A stretch of DNA of 64,000 bases, taken from the NCBI RefSeq assembly GCF_035582795.1, contig NC_134365.1:129619577-129683576 (forward strand), written 5' to 3'. A model generated the notes under the pieces. That model worked only from the letters and a program-made list of their open reading frames with translations, was not told where the DNA came from and searched no databases. Both the position numbers and the translations under genes were made by a program. Below, in pieces: positions 34,786 to 47,722 of the stretch. This DNA is from Mycteria americana. Its lineage: Eukaryota > Chordata > Aves > Ciconiiformes > Ciconiidae. Position 1 is the first letter of the stretch, and each line of letters starts with the position of its first letter.

Positions 34786-37700
34786 ACCTGTTGATCTATG
34801 TCATAGAGGGTAATTTTCAAACAGAACAGTTTCTGGGATTGAAGGGGAAGGGGGCAGCCAGGAAAATAAAATTTATAATGGGGAAATTAGTGCATTTTCA
34901 GCAACACATCTCATAACAGACTTCAGGCCCACAGTCTTCACACTTATCTTTCAAGAAACTTTAACTGTAAATTTTGAATAATGACTTTATTTTAGATGAC
35001 AGACACACAAGTTTAACTTCCACAACCCAATGACAATGTGTCTGTAGACTTACAGAGGAGCTAAGACAGCAAGAGCCTGGTCATTCATCTGCATTTTGCC
35101 ATTCCTTAGGGAAAGGTCTGCCTGGGTGGTACAGACCCCAGCCAGCCCGCGGCCAGAGCTGGCTGAGGCAAGGGAGTCTCTCCTCGGCAGCACCAGTCCC
35201 CGAGCTGAGGCCATATTACCCACATTGGCATGTGCAACCACAGAGAAAAATGGAAATGTGTTTTTGGCATATGCTGAAGTGCCCGTAGAGTCCTCTGGTT
35301 GATGTGGCTAGGATAAGAATTAAAATGTGCCCGCATATGCTAGCAGCCCGAGTGCAGGCTCTCTGGGCACGCAGCAGATGCAAAAAGAGTCATGGTTTTA
35401 ATAGTATTGTGGTCCTCTCCATTGGCTTGGTGCAGAGACGCTGTTCATCTGAGGTTTATTCTGAGATCTGAAGAAGGAAGGAAACCAGTATAGCAGCAAA
35501 AGGCAAACAGGACTTTGATTACTCCATAGTGCTGTCTGATCAGACTTACTTGGTAAAAGGAGTAATGAAAATAACTGCTTTTTAATAAATCTGAGCATTC
35601 ATCGCCAATTATAAAAATGTCTTTAGTTGTAAATCTGGAAATACGGCATTGGTTTCAGAGGATATTTTAATATTATCTGTTCTTCCAAGATTAATTTGGT
35701 AAAAAATTGTCAAAAGGTCAGTTGACTTAATATTGTTACTTATATATTATTAGTAATGAACTAAAAATAATAGTAGCAAAGGGTTTTTTTGTTTGTTTGT
35801 TTGTATATGTATGTGTGCACATTAGCTATGGGTGCGTGTGTGCATAAAGACTGTGTATCTGTAGTATATCTAATCACATTGACCATATAAACTTATGAAT
35901 GAACAATTTACTTGAATTAATGCTTTTTTTTCCTGCTCTTTCTTATATGACTCTTTACAAAAGCGTTGGATTGTCATATTTTGTGTCTTCAAGATGCCAG
36001 AGGCATAAAGTTGTGAGGGGAATCTATGGCATTCATTTATTTCAACTGATTACCTGTAAAATATCTCCTATGCAGCAGATGAAATTATGCGGAACAGTTT
36101 TAGACAAGAAATAAGCATGTGCGTGTACCAAAAAGAAAAAAAAAACCCAAAGAAAGCTCTCTTGGAAATTCATAGTAATAATTAACACATTCTTTCCTAT
36201 CTCCAGACCTAATTTGCAGACAGAATCTGCTGAATTGGTGGTTTTGTTCATTTTAAGGGTTTGACATATGTTGTACTTATGCTAGAATATTTCCAAGCGT
36301 AAAAATGTCTCCAAGGAGATCAAAACAAGCCTTGTTACCTGTGAAGCTTAGCTTTTATACTGGCTTACACGTTCACGAGCTGGCAAAGCCAGGAGGTGTT
36401 TTAGAGGGGCAAGTGGGAGGGGTGAAGTGGACACCCTGACAGATGCTGAAGACTGGGCAGGTTCAATATTTTATGTGTTCAACCCATCCGTCTTACTGTT
36501 CCGTCTGGACCGAAAAGGCAGGGTACAACCTGCAAGGCACATAGTAAAGGTTACCTATTTTGAGCTTTACATCCACCTGCCAGTTGTATCACCCTGGAAC
36601 ATATTTTTGCCTGTTAGTATTTCTCATTAAAAGAGATCTTGAAATTTATGTAAACTTCAATTGCATTATTTTACAATAGGAAACCGAATTTATACTTAAA
36701 CCCGCACCGTGAGGAACAACAATCAAGGGCTGTAACAAAGACAGTTATTTTCCTGATAAAAGAGTTACTACCATACTTGTGAAAAATATATCACTCAAAG
36801 TGCATATCAGGGGAGGGGAAGGGGGAGTAAAGGTAGGGTGATATTGGAAATTGAAGGAACAATTAAAAACGATACCAGGAGTGGATATCGTTTAGGTTGG
36901 TTTTTTTATTTCTAACCAGGCAATCACCTTAAGGTCAATTCTAACATATGCTAGAGCCAGGGAGCATTTATTTTCCGTGAATGTTTAAGGTATTTTAATA
37001 GCCAGTCTCCTTCTCCGGGCTTTTAATCCTTTTGATGTTAAAACAGGTACACGTCTTCTGGAAGCCAGTTCACAGTGTGTCTTGGTGGGATGGAGATGAG
37101 CGTATGTTTTTCTCCAGCAGATTTACATTGTGCTTATGTCACTGCACTTGGCAGGAGCACACCTGGATATCTCGTTGCTCTCCGATCATCTGTCTCATGT
37201 GTGCTTCAGAAGCCATGAATTATTCACATCCTCTTAGAATATTCCTCTGGATTTCCTGTGCAAGGCCCTCAATATTGTGGCTTTTTAAGTTTGCAATGTA
37301 ATTTTATGGATTTTATCATGTCACTTCTACAAATATTTTCCTGTGGTGCAGTTTAACCTTTTACATGAATGAACTGATTTTCTGTTTTCCCAGGAACCTC
37401 TTCTTGCTTACCATCATTTCCATTGAATTTATTTGAAGGATGTTGATTGCTAACAGTGGGATCATTTAGAATTTAGTCTACCTAAAAACACCTGCTTATC
37501 ATTTGTGTAACATCTGCGTTATATGAGTGTAATGGGCTTTTATGATGGTTAAGAATTTTTACTTTTTATTTGTGCTTTGCCATTTCTCCACTACTCTTAT
37601 AAATTTCCCAATAAGTCTGGTTTAAGTTTTCCTGTGTGATAAGATCTCTGTATTAAGTCTCTCTGAAGGATAGCCCTTAATCCTCATGCCCCTTTATTCC

Positions 37701-38203
37701 AAAGCTATGTGTATTACTGTAACTCAGCAGTAAGTACAATTCAGCTGTCCTAGTGTCCAGCAACTGAACTTGGTCTCAAATCCCCTGCTGCATGCTTCAC
37801 ATGACACTAAGCTGTCATTTTAATAACTGTTGTAATGAATCCCACACATACAGAGTGAATTGCATTATATTGTAACAGTGGTTTAAAATATTCTGGCAGA
37901 ACAGTTTTCCACTGGAAGAGGATGGGTTTCTTGAAGCAGGAAAGTTTCACAGGATCTTTTCATTCTTTAATGAAGGACTTCCTTGCAACAATTTATGTTA
38001 GGAAGGAGTTTCGCTGGAGTTCTTTGGATATTGTATTAGACTGTAGGCCTTCTGTCCATCCAAACAATGCAAAAAGGCTGAATTTCATCTCACCACACCA
38101 ACTCAGGGGGAAAAAAAAGCTAAAACAAATGAACTGTGTACTGAGAAACATTCCTGTGAAACAAGAATATAGTCATTGGCTCGCTGTGCTGAAGGGGTAC
38201 ATG
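34786..38203. other. no gene recognised
   Basis: AT-rich unique-looking sequence with a TTTG-repeat at about 35787-35805. The 123-codon plus-strand frame at 37922-38293 includes the CA repeat (read as His-Thr repeats) and has no recognisable domain. Confidence 0.45.
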
Positions 38204-38223
38204 CACACACACACACACACACA
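38204..38223. repeat. (CA)10 microsatellite
   Basis: Ten CA units, uninterrupted, in otherwise unique sequence. Confidence 0.95.
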
Positions 38224-41103
38224 GAATATTCTCACCCTGTTGACTGAATTGTGGGGACATGATCTGAATGTGTGCTTAATGAAGTGTGAGTAATGGAGGT
38301 AATTTTAAAAATTTAGCAGTGGAAATTCTGTCTGGTTTAGGCTGACTTTCATACTATTTATTTCTATCTTTCACATTCCAGTCAATTTTATAAGCTTTCA
38401 GGTGCTGCTGCCTTCAGGACATAGTGACTCAATACTACAAATTAGCTGTTTAACAAGAGAACCTAATTTGTGGTGTAGAGCAGCGTTTAATGGAGAATTC
38501 CCAAATTAAATTTTATTATCGTTCTGCACAAAGCCCTGATGAAGTGTTTCTACCTCTGGGAATGGAAAGCAGCAATGTGTGTGCACACAGAGGATGCTGG
38601 GAGAAGTCTTTCCTGCCTTTAAGTGCACAAGGATTTGTAGAGTCTGCTTTTCCCCATCACACCAAAATGGCAAGACTCTTAAAAGCAATAACTGAGCAAC
38701 AGGTTGAGAACAGAGGGATCTGAGTTTTCTTTTTCATCCCCCCTTCCTCCCCCATACACGACTAAGATGTGGGATTTATTGCCATGGAATACTTTGGAAG
38801 CCAAATTATAGATAGAATTAAAAAGCAACTGGGAGAAGTCCCGTAAACAACACAAGGGTGGTTGGTACGCAGTGTCTGCGGCGCAGGAAGTCCTTTTACT
38901 GTAGACCACTGGAAGTATCTGGATGGCAGGGGGAGGTTATCTAGGCATACTCTGCTCTTAAATCCTTTTGCTAATCTCTGCCGCTATCCAACAGATGAGC
39001 ATAAGGTGAGATGGTCCTTATCTTACTGTAGATGTCTATAATATACAGACGTACCTCCAAGGTAGTCACCTCAGGCTCCCATTTAGTTAGTGGAGAGAAA
39101 TAAGCCCTTCAAAGAGACTTCAAAGAAATGATTCATTTGATGTTAAATGCCTGTTCTAGGCTGAGATTATGAAGGCTTGTTTATGAAGGCAGCCCAAATG
39201 ACTACTTCAGATGTAGAGTTACAAAGCGTGATTGGTCTTGAGCTAGCTGTGCTTGTTCCTCCCCACCAGCTAAAAAGGGATTTGAGTGACTAGTCAGAGG
39301 TGGATGCTGGTCTGCATTTGGTCACATCAGTCCCAACGTTTGTGTGGCTCTGTATTTGAAAGAATTTGAACTGTGATTTATTTTCAACTAGACCTTGTTT
39401 TCCCATTAAAAAAAAAAAAAACTAAAAAAAACCCCACAACCAAAAAAACCCCAAAACACAACAAAGTCTTTGTTCAAAACACGTCAGAGACTGAAGAACA
39501 GGGGTTGATATAGATTACAATAATGAAAAAAAGAACCTGCTTAGCATTTGCTCTCATGAATTTGGACTGAAATTTGAAGTTTAAAAGGAAGAGAAAGTAA
39601 GTATACCAAACCCAGCATCTAAAGTGTGCACGTTGTAAACTCATTTCTTGTAGGTGAGGTTACTTAACTCCCAAGTTTTTGCTGGAAAAAGCAGTACACA
39701 AGAGACTCCCTAGGTCCACAACAGATGAAGTCATATATATGACTGTGTATGATTTTATGCTTATTTCAACTCTGTCAAAATTCTAAACGCAAAATCAAAA
39801 GATTCAAGGACATACATGTTATTTGTGATACTCCCTGGAGGATGTTGTGTTCATACAGCAATAAATGGTTTGCATTCAGACTCACAAAATATATATAATC
39901 CAGGCTTTTTTGTCTCTTTCATATGACGTCTCTAAACATTGCAAGAAGCTACTGAACACAAACAATTCTTCTAGTAGAACTGTTATATACAGCACAATTC
40001 ACTGATCTAAAATAGGCTAGGAATCTTAAAAATATTGCTTGTGAGGGAAAGGACTGTAACAAACAGAAATGATTCAGAGGATTCAGTTCCAGCAACATGC
40101 TAGGAAGTCTAACATTCAAATTAGAATAGAACTGCAGATTAATTAACCAAGCAAGATAGGACAGTAAAAGCAAATATTGTTAGCCATTTATGTAGCAGTG
40201 AACACAAACTTCATGAACTTCAGCATTAATGTTACCTGATTGCGGTAAAGTAGAAAAAAAGTATTTAAGTACTTCATAAAATGTGTTGGAAGAACTGAAG
40301 CAATATATTACTAATTCTATCTTAGAATTACCGTAGCAATACTTCACAAAAATAGAAGAAAAAATTAAAGTTTTGTAGAAACAAGGGGCATATACTGAAA
40401 CATTAAAAATATTTTTAGTGGAATTCATACTAAAGATAAAAAATACCATACAGAATAGCAAGTTAGCACATTCATTCCCAACTGGGATTGGGGTAGATGG
40501 CAGACCAGATTTAGAACTCACCTAAACCTTTATACAGAAGACAAGTAACAACTTCAGGCAAGCAAGTTCACTCTTTTTTCAGGTCTCATGTCAGTCCTCC
40601 ACAGTGTGATCTTAGACCAGGAAAAAATACATTCCTAATCTCACCAAAAAAATAACTCCTAAAATTTCCAGCATAAATTTGACAAAACACAGGAAATTTT
40701 AAGGCAGTATCACTATTTTTTATTTTCCTTACCCCAGATTCCTAAGTCAGCTGACACTAGCAGTTATGGTTTATGTATTTCTGCTGGGTGAAAAAAACAC
40801 CCCAGTATATAATGGAAAATGGGCAGACATTGAATAGTAATCTAGCTATTTTCTTAATATAATTAGTCTTGGAAGAAGTATACAATGAAATAAATCACTG
40901 GAGACAATAAATGCAAGAAAGACAAATGGGCAAAAGCATACAGTATGTTTTGAAATAAATCCAGTTTTATGGCATTTGTTATCTGGGGAAATACTGCACT
41001 CTGAGGTACCAAGAAATTAATTAGGAATAATCTTTTCACTTCTCTGTAAGCTATAACATGACCTTTAGCAATGGCTGTAACTGATCCATGCTCAAGTTTG
41101 TTT
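38224..41103. other. no gene recognised
   Basis: AT-rich sequence. At 39652-39659 a pyrimidine-rich TCATTTCTTGTAG directly abuts GTGAGG, resembling a recursive-splice site (see findings). Open frames at 40180-40521 and 40863-41297 on the minus strand have no recognisable domain; the latter overlaps an old repeat motif. Confidence 0.4.
39408..39466. repeat. A-rich tract with CCCC blocks
   Basis: A run of about 14 A is followed by repeated A-runs and CCCC blocks (AAAACCCC-like). It is related in composition to the tracts at 391 and 59129 and is the complement of those at 52979, 55592 and 58059. Confidence 0.85.
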
Positions 41104-41155
41104 AAGCCAAAGCAAAGAGTTTCCCTGACTTGAATCAGCACTGGGTCAGGCCCCA
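41104..41155 (-). repeat. short relic of an old sauropsid repeat
   Basis: On the minus strand, GGGGCCTGACCCAGTGCTGA followed by TTCAAGTCAGGGAAACTC resembles the GGGCCTGATCCA and ATTGAAGTCAATGG motifs recurrent in ancient reptile and bird repeats. It explains part of the 144-codon open frame at 40863-41297. Confidence 0.4.
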
Positions 41156-44100
41156 GCTTCTTTTGTACGGAGAACATCCATGTGCCACGGGTGAAGGCAA
41201 ACATAAAAAGTTTAGCTATTGATGGGAATTTCTGTAGCTGAAGCCTAGACTGAATCCCATGTTTAACTTCATTTACAGATTTTGGTTTCTGAATCACAGC
41301 TCAGGCTGCATAACTCAGTTTTTCATTTGCAAATAGGAAACCTTGTTGCCAAAAATTAAATTGATTACAGAGTGTTAGGTTTTACAGCTGGATTGGACAA
41401 ATGACCAAGCAGGGAACTGAAGGAACTTCACAATTTATTAGTTATTTAGTTCTTTCCAATGCTAGCTTTTTACCAAATTGTATTCCTCCAGATTCAGAGC
41501 TTAAGGATGACATTCTAATGTGGGATTTCTTCATACTTTATTTTTCTTTTAAAATAAATCTTTATTTAAAAAACGTACGTTGACTGTCTCAAGGAGGAAT
41601 GACTTCAGCAGTGTGGAGACATCACGCTGATTGGGGCACCAACTTGTGTCAGATTTTACTGCAGTTCATTCTTGCTACCATATGCAATCCTTAACTAATG
41701 CAGGCTTTTGTTACTCTAACAACTAAAATATTGGTTTTTGCTTTGAGTGATAAATAAATTATTAGGATATCAAAGGAAATTTAAGCTTTGTCATATTTTA
41801 AAATTATAATTTAACAAATTAATTGATTATTTATTTGTATTTTGTAGTTGCAAGAAATTGCTATATATTTTATAGCAGTCAGAAGCAAAATAAACAGAAA
41901 TACTTAAGTAGAATATCAAGGAAAAGAATGAGAGACTGAGGAAAAAAAGGAAAAACCCCTTATGATTAATTATTGGCTGTACACGGAAGAGAAAGTAGAA
42001 GTTGTAGCTTTATGAATTGCAGTGGTAAAGAACAAGTTGTAACAGATTTTCTTGCACCGGTAAAGGTTTGACAGCACTCTGCAGACAGCCTTTCTTATTT
42101 TTGTTCTGCATGAAGCTGATCATGCAGCCTTTGTAAAGCGTTTGCCATGAGATCAAGGGGAGTTGTGCCTGGATAAAGACTGAATGATCACTCATTGTAC
42201 TGGGAGATAAGCGGTATATTTTAAAATGAATTCACCCTCAACATTTTCTTAAATACAAAGTTTAAAATCTTTTGTGCTCGAGAAGTAAAATAACTGATGT
42301 ACGAAGTTGGTCTGCACAGCTGTCCCTCAATGAGAATCAATGTTATTTGTGAATGTTTTATCGAAATGTACTTTTGATTTCATTACAAGGTAATAAAAAT
42401 GCATTGTGTAGACTAATTTCCAGGTGGAGCTGAAAGGACTGGTTGAACTTACCAGTTACCACAAAAAAAAGTCTGATTATTGAACGAGGGTCTAAATGTT
42501 GTTGGTAAACACATTGGTTTGGCTGCTAGTTAAATGCATTTGTGTCATAACACAGCCGTCCAGGGTACCTTCTAAAGAGGAGAATCAAAGTGAAAAATAA
42601 AAAAAAAAATTCTAAGCTAAATTTTTAGTGATAGACTTACTCTCTTCATGTGTCTGTAATTGTGTTTGACTGTAATTGACACTTATGTGTCTCACTCCTC
42701 TGTGTGTGTCACCCTTGTGGGTGAAGGTTTTACTTAAAAATAATGAAATTCCCAACAGGAGGAAATAATTCACTTTTGCATTCCCAAAACTTTTAAAAAA
42801 CAGTTATTTACATAATAAAGCACAGTTAAATAAAATTGAATCTGACTTTTTACCAACTTTTTAATCTTTTATAAAATCAGTTGAAGTAATTGGGCTAAGT
42901 AATAATGACACATTTAATTTAAAATATTTTTAGATTACCCATAATTGATTTCAAGACATTGACTGATTGCTGTAAAAAGTTTGGTTTTAAGCAGCTGACA
43001 AGCTGATGACAAGCATTAATGGATTTTGCAATGAAGAATTTGAATTGGAGAAAGAATTTTGTCAGAAGAAAATGCATGTTTCTGTCATAAAAATGCATGA
43101 CAGTGAAGATGGACGCTACATCACTGAAAACACCCTGAAAACTAAGTTTGAAAGTTTTTGGCGGAAAGTATAACAACCTATAAATACAGCTGCTGTGTTC
43201 AAAACCAAAAGATTTGGGGTTTAGTCACTTACCTCACTACTAACCCTCAAATATGAATCCACTTAAAGTATGTAGACTATTAAAATCTAAAGTAATAGCA
43301 AGAAGGAAACAAGCACACTAAGAGAGGTGCGTAAGTGCCCAAGTCAGCCTAAGTCAGCTCTCAGGTGCCGGCAAGCTCCCTCTACCCAGGACATGAATGT
43401 CCTTATTTAAAGGCTTGATCATGAATTAAATGCTTGGGCTTGCAAGGTGTTGTGCTCTGGTTTTAAGGAACTTCTGTTCTCTTGAACCTGTATGTGCGCA
43501 GGGCATTTCATGAGCATCTGTGAAGACAGAAGTGAGTCTTACTTAACTTAAAAATTGTAGGAATATATGCTCATATTATCCTCATATTTCAGTTATGTCA
43601 GGAGAGTAAAAGAGAGAGAACAAAGCTATTTTAGAGTTCTAGAAATAAAGTGGATCTGTGGAATAAATTCATAATATCTGATAGTCATGATAAAACTGTT
43701 TGATGATATATGGTAAAGGCAAAGGAGTTCTATATTTTTTAATAGGTTTATTGGACTGGAGAGAGAAGGGCTGACCCTAACTGTACAGGAGTATAGTAGC
43801 AAAAGTACAGAGTATTTTATTTTATAAAATAAAAAATACCTGAAAATAGGGTTTTGATAATAGAATTGACTGTGGTGTATGTGCACAAGACTGACTGTCA
43901 CGTGGTCAGCGTAGCTTCTTGCCAGGGCAAATTAAAGCAGGTGAAAATTGAGGGAAATTACTTTAGGCATGAGGGACACTGTCAAACATTTCTCAGTTTG
44001 CTAAGACCATTAAAATGCTGAATGCAATGCCATGTAGAATAGCCATCCACAAACAGATGGATTGAAGCTGAAAACGGAATTTCTTAACTTATTTTTACAT

Positions 44101-44683
44101 CTGGAAAGTAAAATATTACATATTTTAAAGGAATACAGACTAGGTGTTAATATATTCAGAAAGCAGTAGATTATTTTAGATCTATCAATTCACTGTCACA
44201 GCTGTAACTCAGCTGTATTTCACATGCTGACATTTACTGTAAGCAGCATATCACAAACTGTGCTGTAAGAACGTGTTGCAGCACATAACTTGGAGAACTT
44301 TTTGTGTTACACAGTGTCAGTTAACTGGGTAATGTTCACAGCTCGGGTTTTCTCTTTTCCTTATATACATCTACTCCAGGGTTCTTTGCATTTCTGCCAA
44401 ATCTGTGCATCTCTATATTTGTGTAAATATACGTGCATATATACATGCACACCAGGTTTGTTGGAATGGTGACTGTCAATCTATACAATTAGAGATCAAT
44501 CATGGGAAGGTAGCACTGTCCAGTGTTAAAGCAGTAATGATGTTCTGGGAGGAATGGAGAGTTGCTGTTCAAGCCTACTGTTGCTGTTTCACTGGAGTCT
44601 AGCCCAGTTATTAATGATACTAACATTGCACTATCTGAAAGGAAAATATTTCACCTGACATACCTAATTATTGTATTTCTGTC
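41156..44683. other. no gene recognised
   Basis: AT-rich sequence with no repeat or coding signature that I can support. A small inverted repeat (TCACCC/GGGTGA with a 4-bp loop) lies near 42708-42723. Confidence 0.45.
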
Positions 44684-44703
44684 TTTTTTTTTTTTTTTTT
44701 TTT
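44684..44703. repeat. poly-T tract (20 T)
   Basis: An uninterrupted 20-T run about 200 bp from the 3' side of the decayed CR1/L3-like fragment. The two are not demonstrably connected. Confidence 0.9.
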
Positions 44704-44899
44704 GTTTATAACCACCTTTCACTGGTAGGTCTGGGTCTGTCCTTAAGGTACTCAAATAATTCTTGATTCTGCAGCATATAGCAGAAATTCCATATTCTTT
44801 GATTCTTCATTTTCTGCTACTGAATTTCAGTCCATTTCTGTTAACATGGTCCTGAACATTGCCCAGCTCTTTCTGTCCGATATTTCAATATCTCCCTCT

Positions 44900-45365
44900 C
44901 TCTTGACAGTGGTTCTCAATTTTTTTGTCATCATTTGACTTCTTTGGCATAAACTATTTTGTGCAAAGGTCATTAATGCCTCCTGTCCCAGGACCACTTT
45001 TTAAAAAATGACTCAAGTAACTTGACTATCAGCAAGTGATTCCCTTTCATCACGCTAATTGACATTTCCTCTTGTGCTTACTAGTCTTGTGATTCTTTAA
45101 TGAATTCCTATTTTTCTCGGGCTTGACTTCCATTAAACCTGCCTTTTTTGTAGCTGCCTTCCATTGGTGAATTCTAGTCAGCAGGAGCTTAGGTACTTGA
45201 GGCACTGTCAAATGCTGACATTCAGAGAGACTAAATCCATTTCATTTTTTTGTCTAGAAGTTCAGTTATCTTCTCAGAGGAGGATATCAGGTTAATCTAG
45301 TGCAATCTTCTTTTTGCAAACTCATGATTCATTTTGTTCCATTTTCCATTTACCTCTATATTTGA
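44900..45365 (-). mobile_element. ancient CR1/L3-like reverse transcriptase fragment
   Basis: On the minus strand, 45365 to 45200 aligns by eye with the reverse transcriptase of CR1/L3-class LINEs. It runs from a decayed GFTKG-like start through CTGATATCCTCCTCTGAGAA (family LISFFEKI), then CTTCTAGACAAAAAAATGAA (FLDKGNA), then TGGATTTAGTCTCT (DLVYLDFS) and GCATTTGACAG (AFDT). Further on, GTGGTCCTGGGACAGG near 44985-45000 resembles the VLGP segment, and AATGATGAC near 44930 sits where the FADD box is expected. Stops and indels are frequent. It is far more diverged than the avian CR1 copies and probably predates the bird radiation. Confidence 0.65.
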
Positions 45366-45931
45366 AAGCCTAAAACCGAGGCTATATAACAAAACAAATT
45401 CAATAAGAAAAATGAAGTGGAGAAATAACTTTAGATAGTGCCGTATCTGCAACTGAAATATAAGACTCTAGATATTGTAAATTCAGGCTTCTTCTAAATG
45501 TATGTCACATCCCATATGCATTATAATGTAAAAGTTAAAACTAAGGCATAACTTTAACCTCCCTTTGATTCCTGTGAAATACAGAACAGACAGAGAAGCC
45601 AAGTTAATGTTGTTCTCTTTCCTCTTTTGGTAGGTAGGATGTGGAGGCTTTTTAGATTTTGCAGTTCATTTGTGCCTCAAATAGGTAAATCTGCTGTATA
45701 CTCACTCATCTGTCTTTAATTCTATCACTCATACAGGGCTGATAAGTATTTTGTTATCAGCAAGGTAGCCTTAGAATATTTACCACAACGATGATCAGTA
45801 AGTCACTCCTAATTATGACTCCTATCAAGTGGATATCAAGCCAATATAATTAAATATGAAATATTAAGAATGTTTAGGAAGACACAAATTAAGCAATCAA
45901 AATGCTTCACAATTTTTTAGCTATGTTGCAG
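45366..45931. other. no gene recognised; weak exon-like interval
   Basis: AT-rich sequence between two LINE fragments. At 45634-45684 a strong pyrimidine-rich acceptor (TCTTTCCTCTTTTGGTAG) and AATAG|GTAAAT bound a 51-nt interval that is open in one frame. This is reported as a finding, not as a gene. Confidence 0.35.
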
Positions 45932-46007
45932 ATCATAGAATCATTTAGCTTGGAAAAGACCTTTAAGATCAAGTCTAACTATTAACCTAACACTGCCAAG
46001 TCCACCA

Positions 46008-47560
46008 CTAAACCATCTCCCTAAGCACCACATCTACACATCTTTTAAATACCTCCAGGGATGGTGACTCAACCACTTCCCTGGGCAGCCTATTCCAATG
46101 CTTGACAACCCTTTCAGTGAAGAAATTTTTCCTAATATCCAGTCTAAACCTCCCTTGGTGAAACTTGAGGCCCTTTCCTCTTGTCCTATCCCTTGTTACC
46201 TGGGAGAAGAGACCAACACCCACCTCCCTACAACCTCCTTTCAGGTAGTTGTAGAGAGCGATAAGGTCTCCCCTCAGCCTCCTTTTCTCCAGGCTAAACA
46301 ACCCCAGTTCCCTCAGCTGCTCCTCATCAGACTTCTGCTCCAGACCCTTCACCAGCTTCGTTGCCCTTCTCTGGACACGCTCCAGCACCTCCATGTCTCT
46401 CTTGTAGGGGGGGGCCCAAAACTGAACACAGCATTTGAGGTGCGGCCTCACCAGTGCCGAGTACAGGGGCATGATCACTTCCCTAGTCCTGCTGGCCACA
46501 GCCATCTGATACAAGCCAGGATGCTATTTGCCTTCTTGGCCACCTGGGCACACTGCTGGCTCATATTCAGCTGGCTGTCAACCAACACCCCCAGGTCCTT
46601 TTCCACCAGGCAGCTTTCCAGCCACTCTTCCCCAAGCCTGTAGCGTTGCATGGGCTTGTTGTGACCCAAGTGCAGGACCTGGCACATGGCCTTGTTGAAC
46701 CTCATACAACTGGCCCCAGCCCATCGATCCAGCCTGTCCAGGTCCCTCTGTAGAGCCTTCTTACCCTCAAGCAGATCAACACTCCCACCCAACTTGGTGT
46801 CATCTGCAAACTTACTGAGGGTACACTCGATCCCCTCATCCAGATCATCGATAAAGATATTAAACAGAACTGGCCCCAGTACTGAGCCCTGGGGAACACC
46901 AGGGGAACTCTTTGGGCCCGGCCATCCAGCTAGATTTTTACCCAGCGAAGCGTATGCCCATCCAAGCCATGAGCAGCCAGTTTCTCCAGCAGAATGCTGT
47001 GGGAAATGGTGTTAAAGGCTTTACTAAAGTCTACATAGAAAACAACCACAGCCTTTCCCTCCTCCACTAAGTGGGTCACCTTGTCATAGAAGGAGTTCAG
47101 TCAAGCAGGACCTGCCTTTCATAAACCCATGCTGACTGGGCCTGATCACCTGGTTGTCCTCTATGTGCCAGTTGATGGCACTCAAGATGATCTGCTCCAT
47201 AACCTTCCCTGGCACCGAGGTCAGACTGACAGGCCTGTAGTTCCCCGGGTCCTCCTTCCGGCCCTTCTTGAAGATGGGCGTCACATTAGCTAATCTCCAG
47301 TCAGCAGGGACCTCCCCAGTTAGCTAGGACTGCTGATAAAGGATTGAAAGTGGCTTGGTGAGCACTTCTGCCAGCTCCCTCAGTACCCTTGGGTGGATCC
47401 CATCCAGCCCCATAGAATTCTGTGTGCCTAAGTCGTGTAGCAGGTCGCTAACCATTTCCCTTTGGTTTATGGGGCTTCATTCTGCTCCCCATCCCTGTCT
47501 TCCAGCTTGGGGGGCTGGGTACCTGGAGAACAACTGGTCTGACTATTACAGGCTGAGGCA
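46008..47560 (-). pseudogene. CR1 ORF2 reverse transcriptase domain (frameshifted)
   Basis: Read on the minus strand, the fragments appear in family order. [16 protein letters not shown] and [13 protein letters not shown] lie at 47284-47084. [19 protein letters not shown] is near 47020. [20 protein letters not shown] is near 46870. The FADD polymerase box is at 46810-46799. The 46792-46475 fragment follows, and the C-terminal part at 46514-46008 includes [21 protein letters not shown]. Frame changes near 47100 and 46490, and a stop near 46935, break it. The catalytic motif itself is intact, but the protein could not be made in one piece. Confidence 0.9.
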
Positions 47561-47722
47561 AAGAAGGCATTAAGTACCTCAGCCTTTTCCTCGTCCTTTG
47601 TCACTATGTATTTCCCCCTGCATTCAGTAAAGTGTGGAGATTCTCCTTAGCCCTCCTTTTGTTTCTGATGTATTTATAGAAACATTTTTTATTGTCTGGC
47701 TATGGTAGTAGTCAGACAAGTC

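Noticed and set aside
37922..38293. 123-codon plus-strand frame containing His-Thr repeats
   Set aside because: The repeat is simply a translated CA microsatellite and no domain, splice support or composition signal accompanies it.
40863..41297. 144-codon minus-strand frame
   Set aside because: A frame of this length is within chance expectation for the window, and it overlaps a relic of an old repeat.
46098..46643. 181-codon plus-strand open frame
   Set aside because: It lies antisense to the CR1 reverse transcriptase and is a shadow of that element's coding strand.
46702..46899. Minus-strand frame of 65 codons within CR1
   Set aside because: It is in the wrong frame relative to the FADD-containing reverse transcriptase sequence, so it is an out-of-frame shadow.
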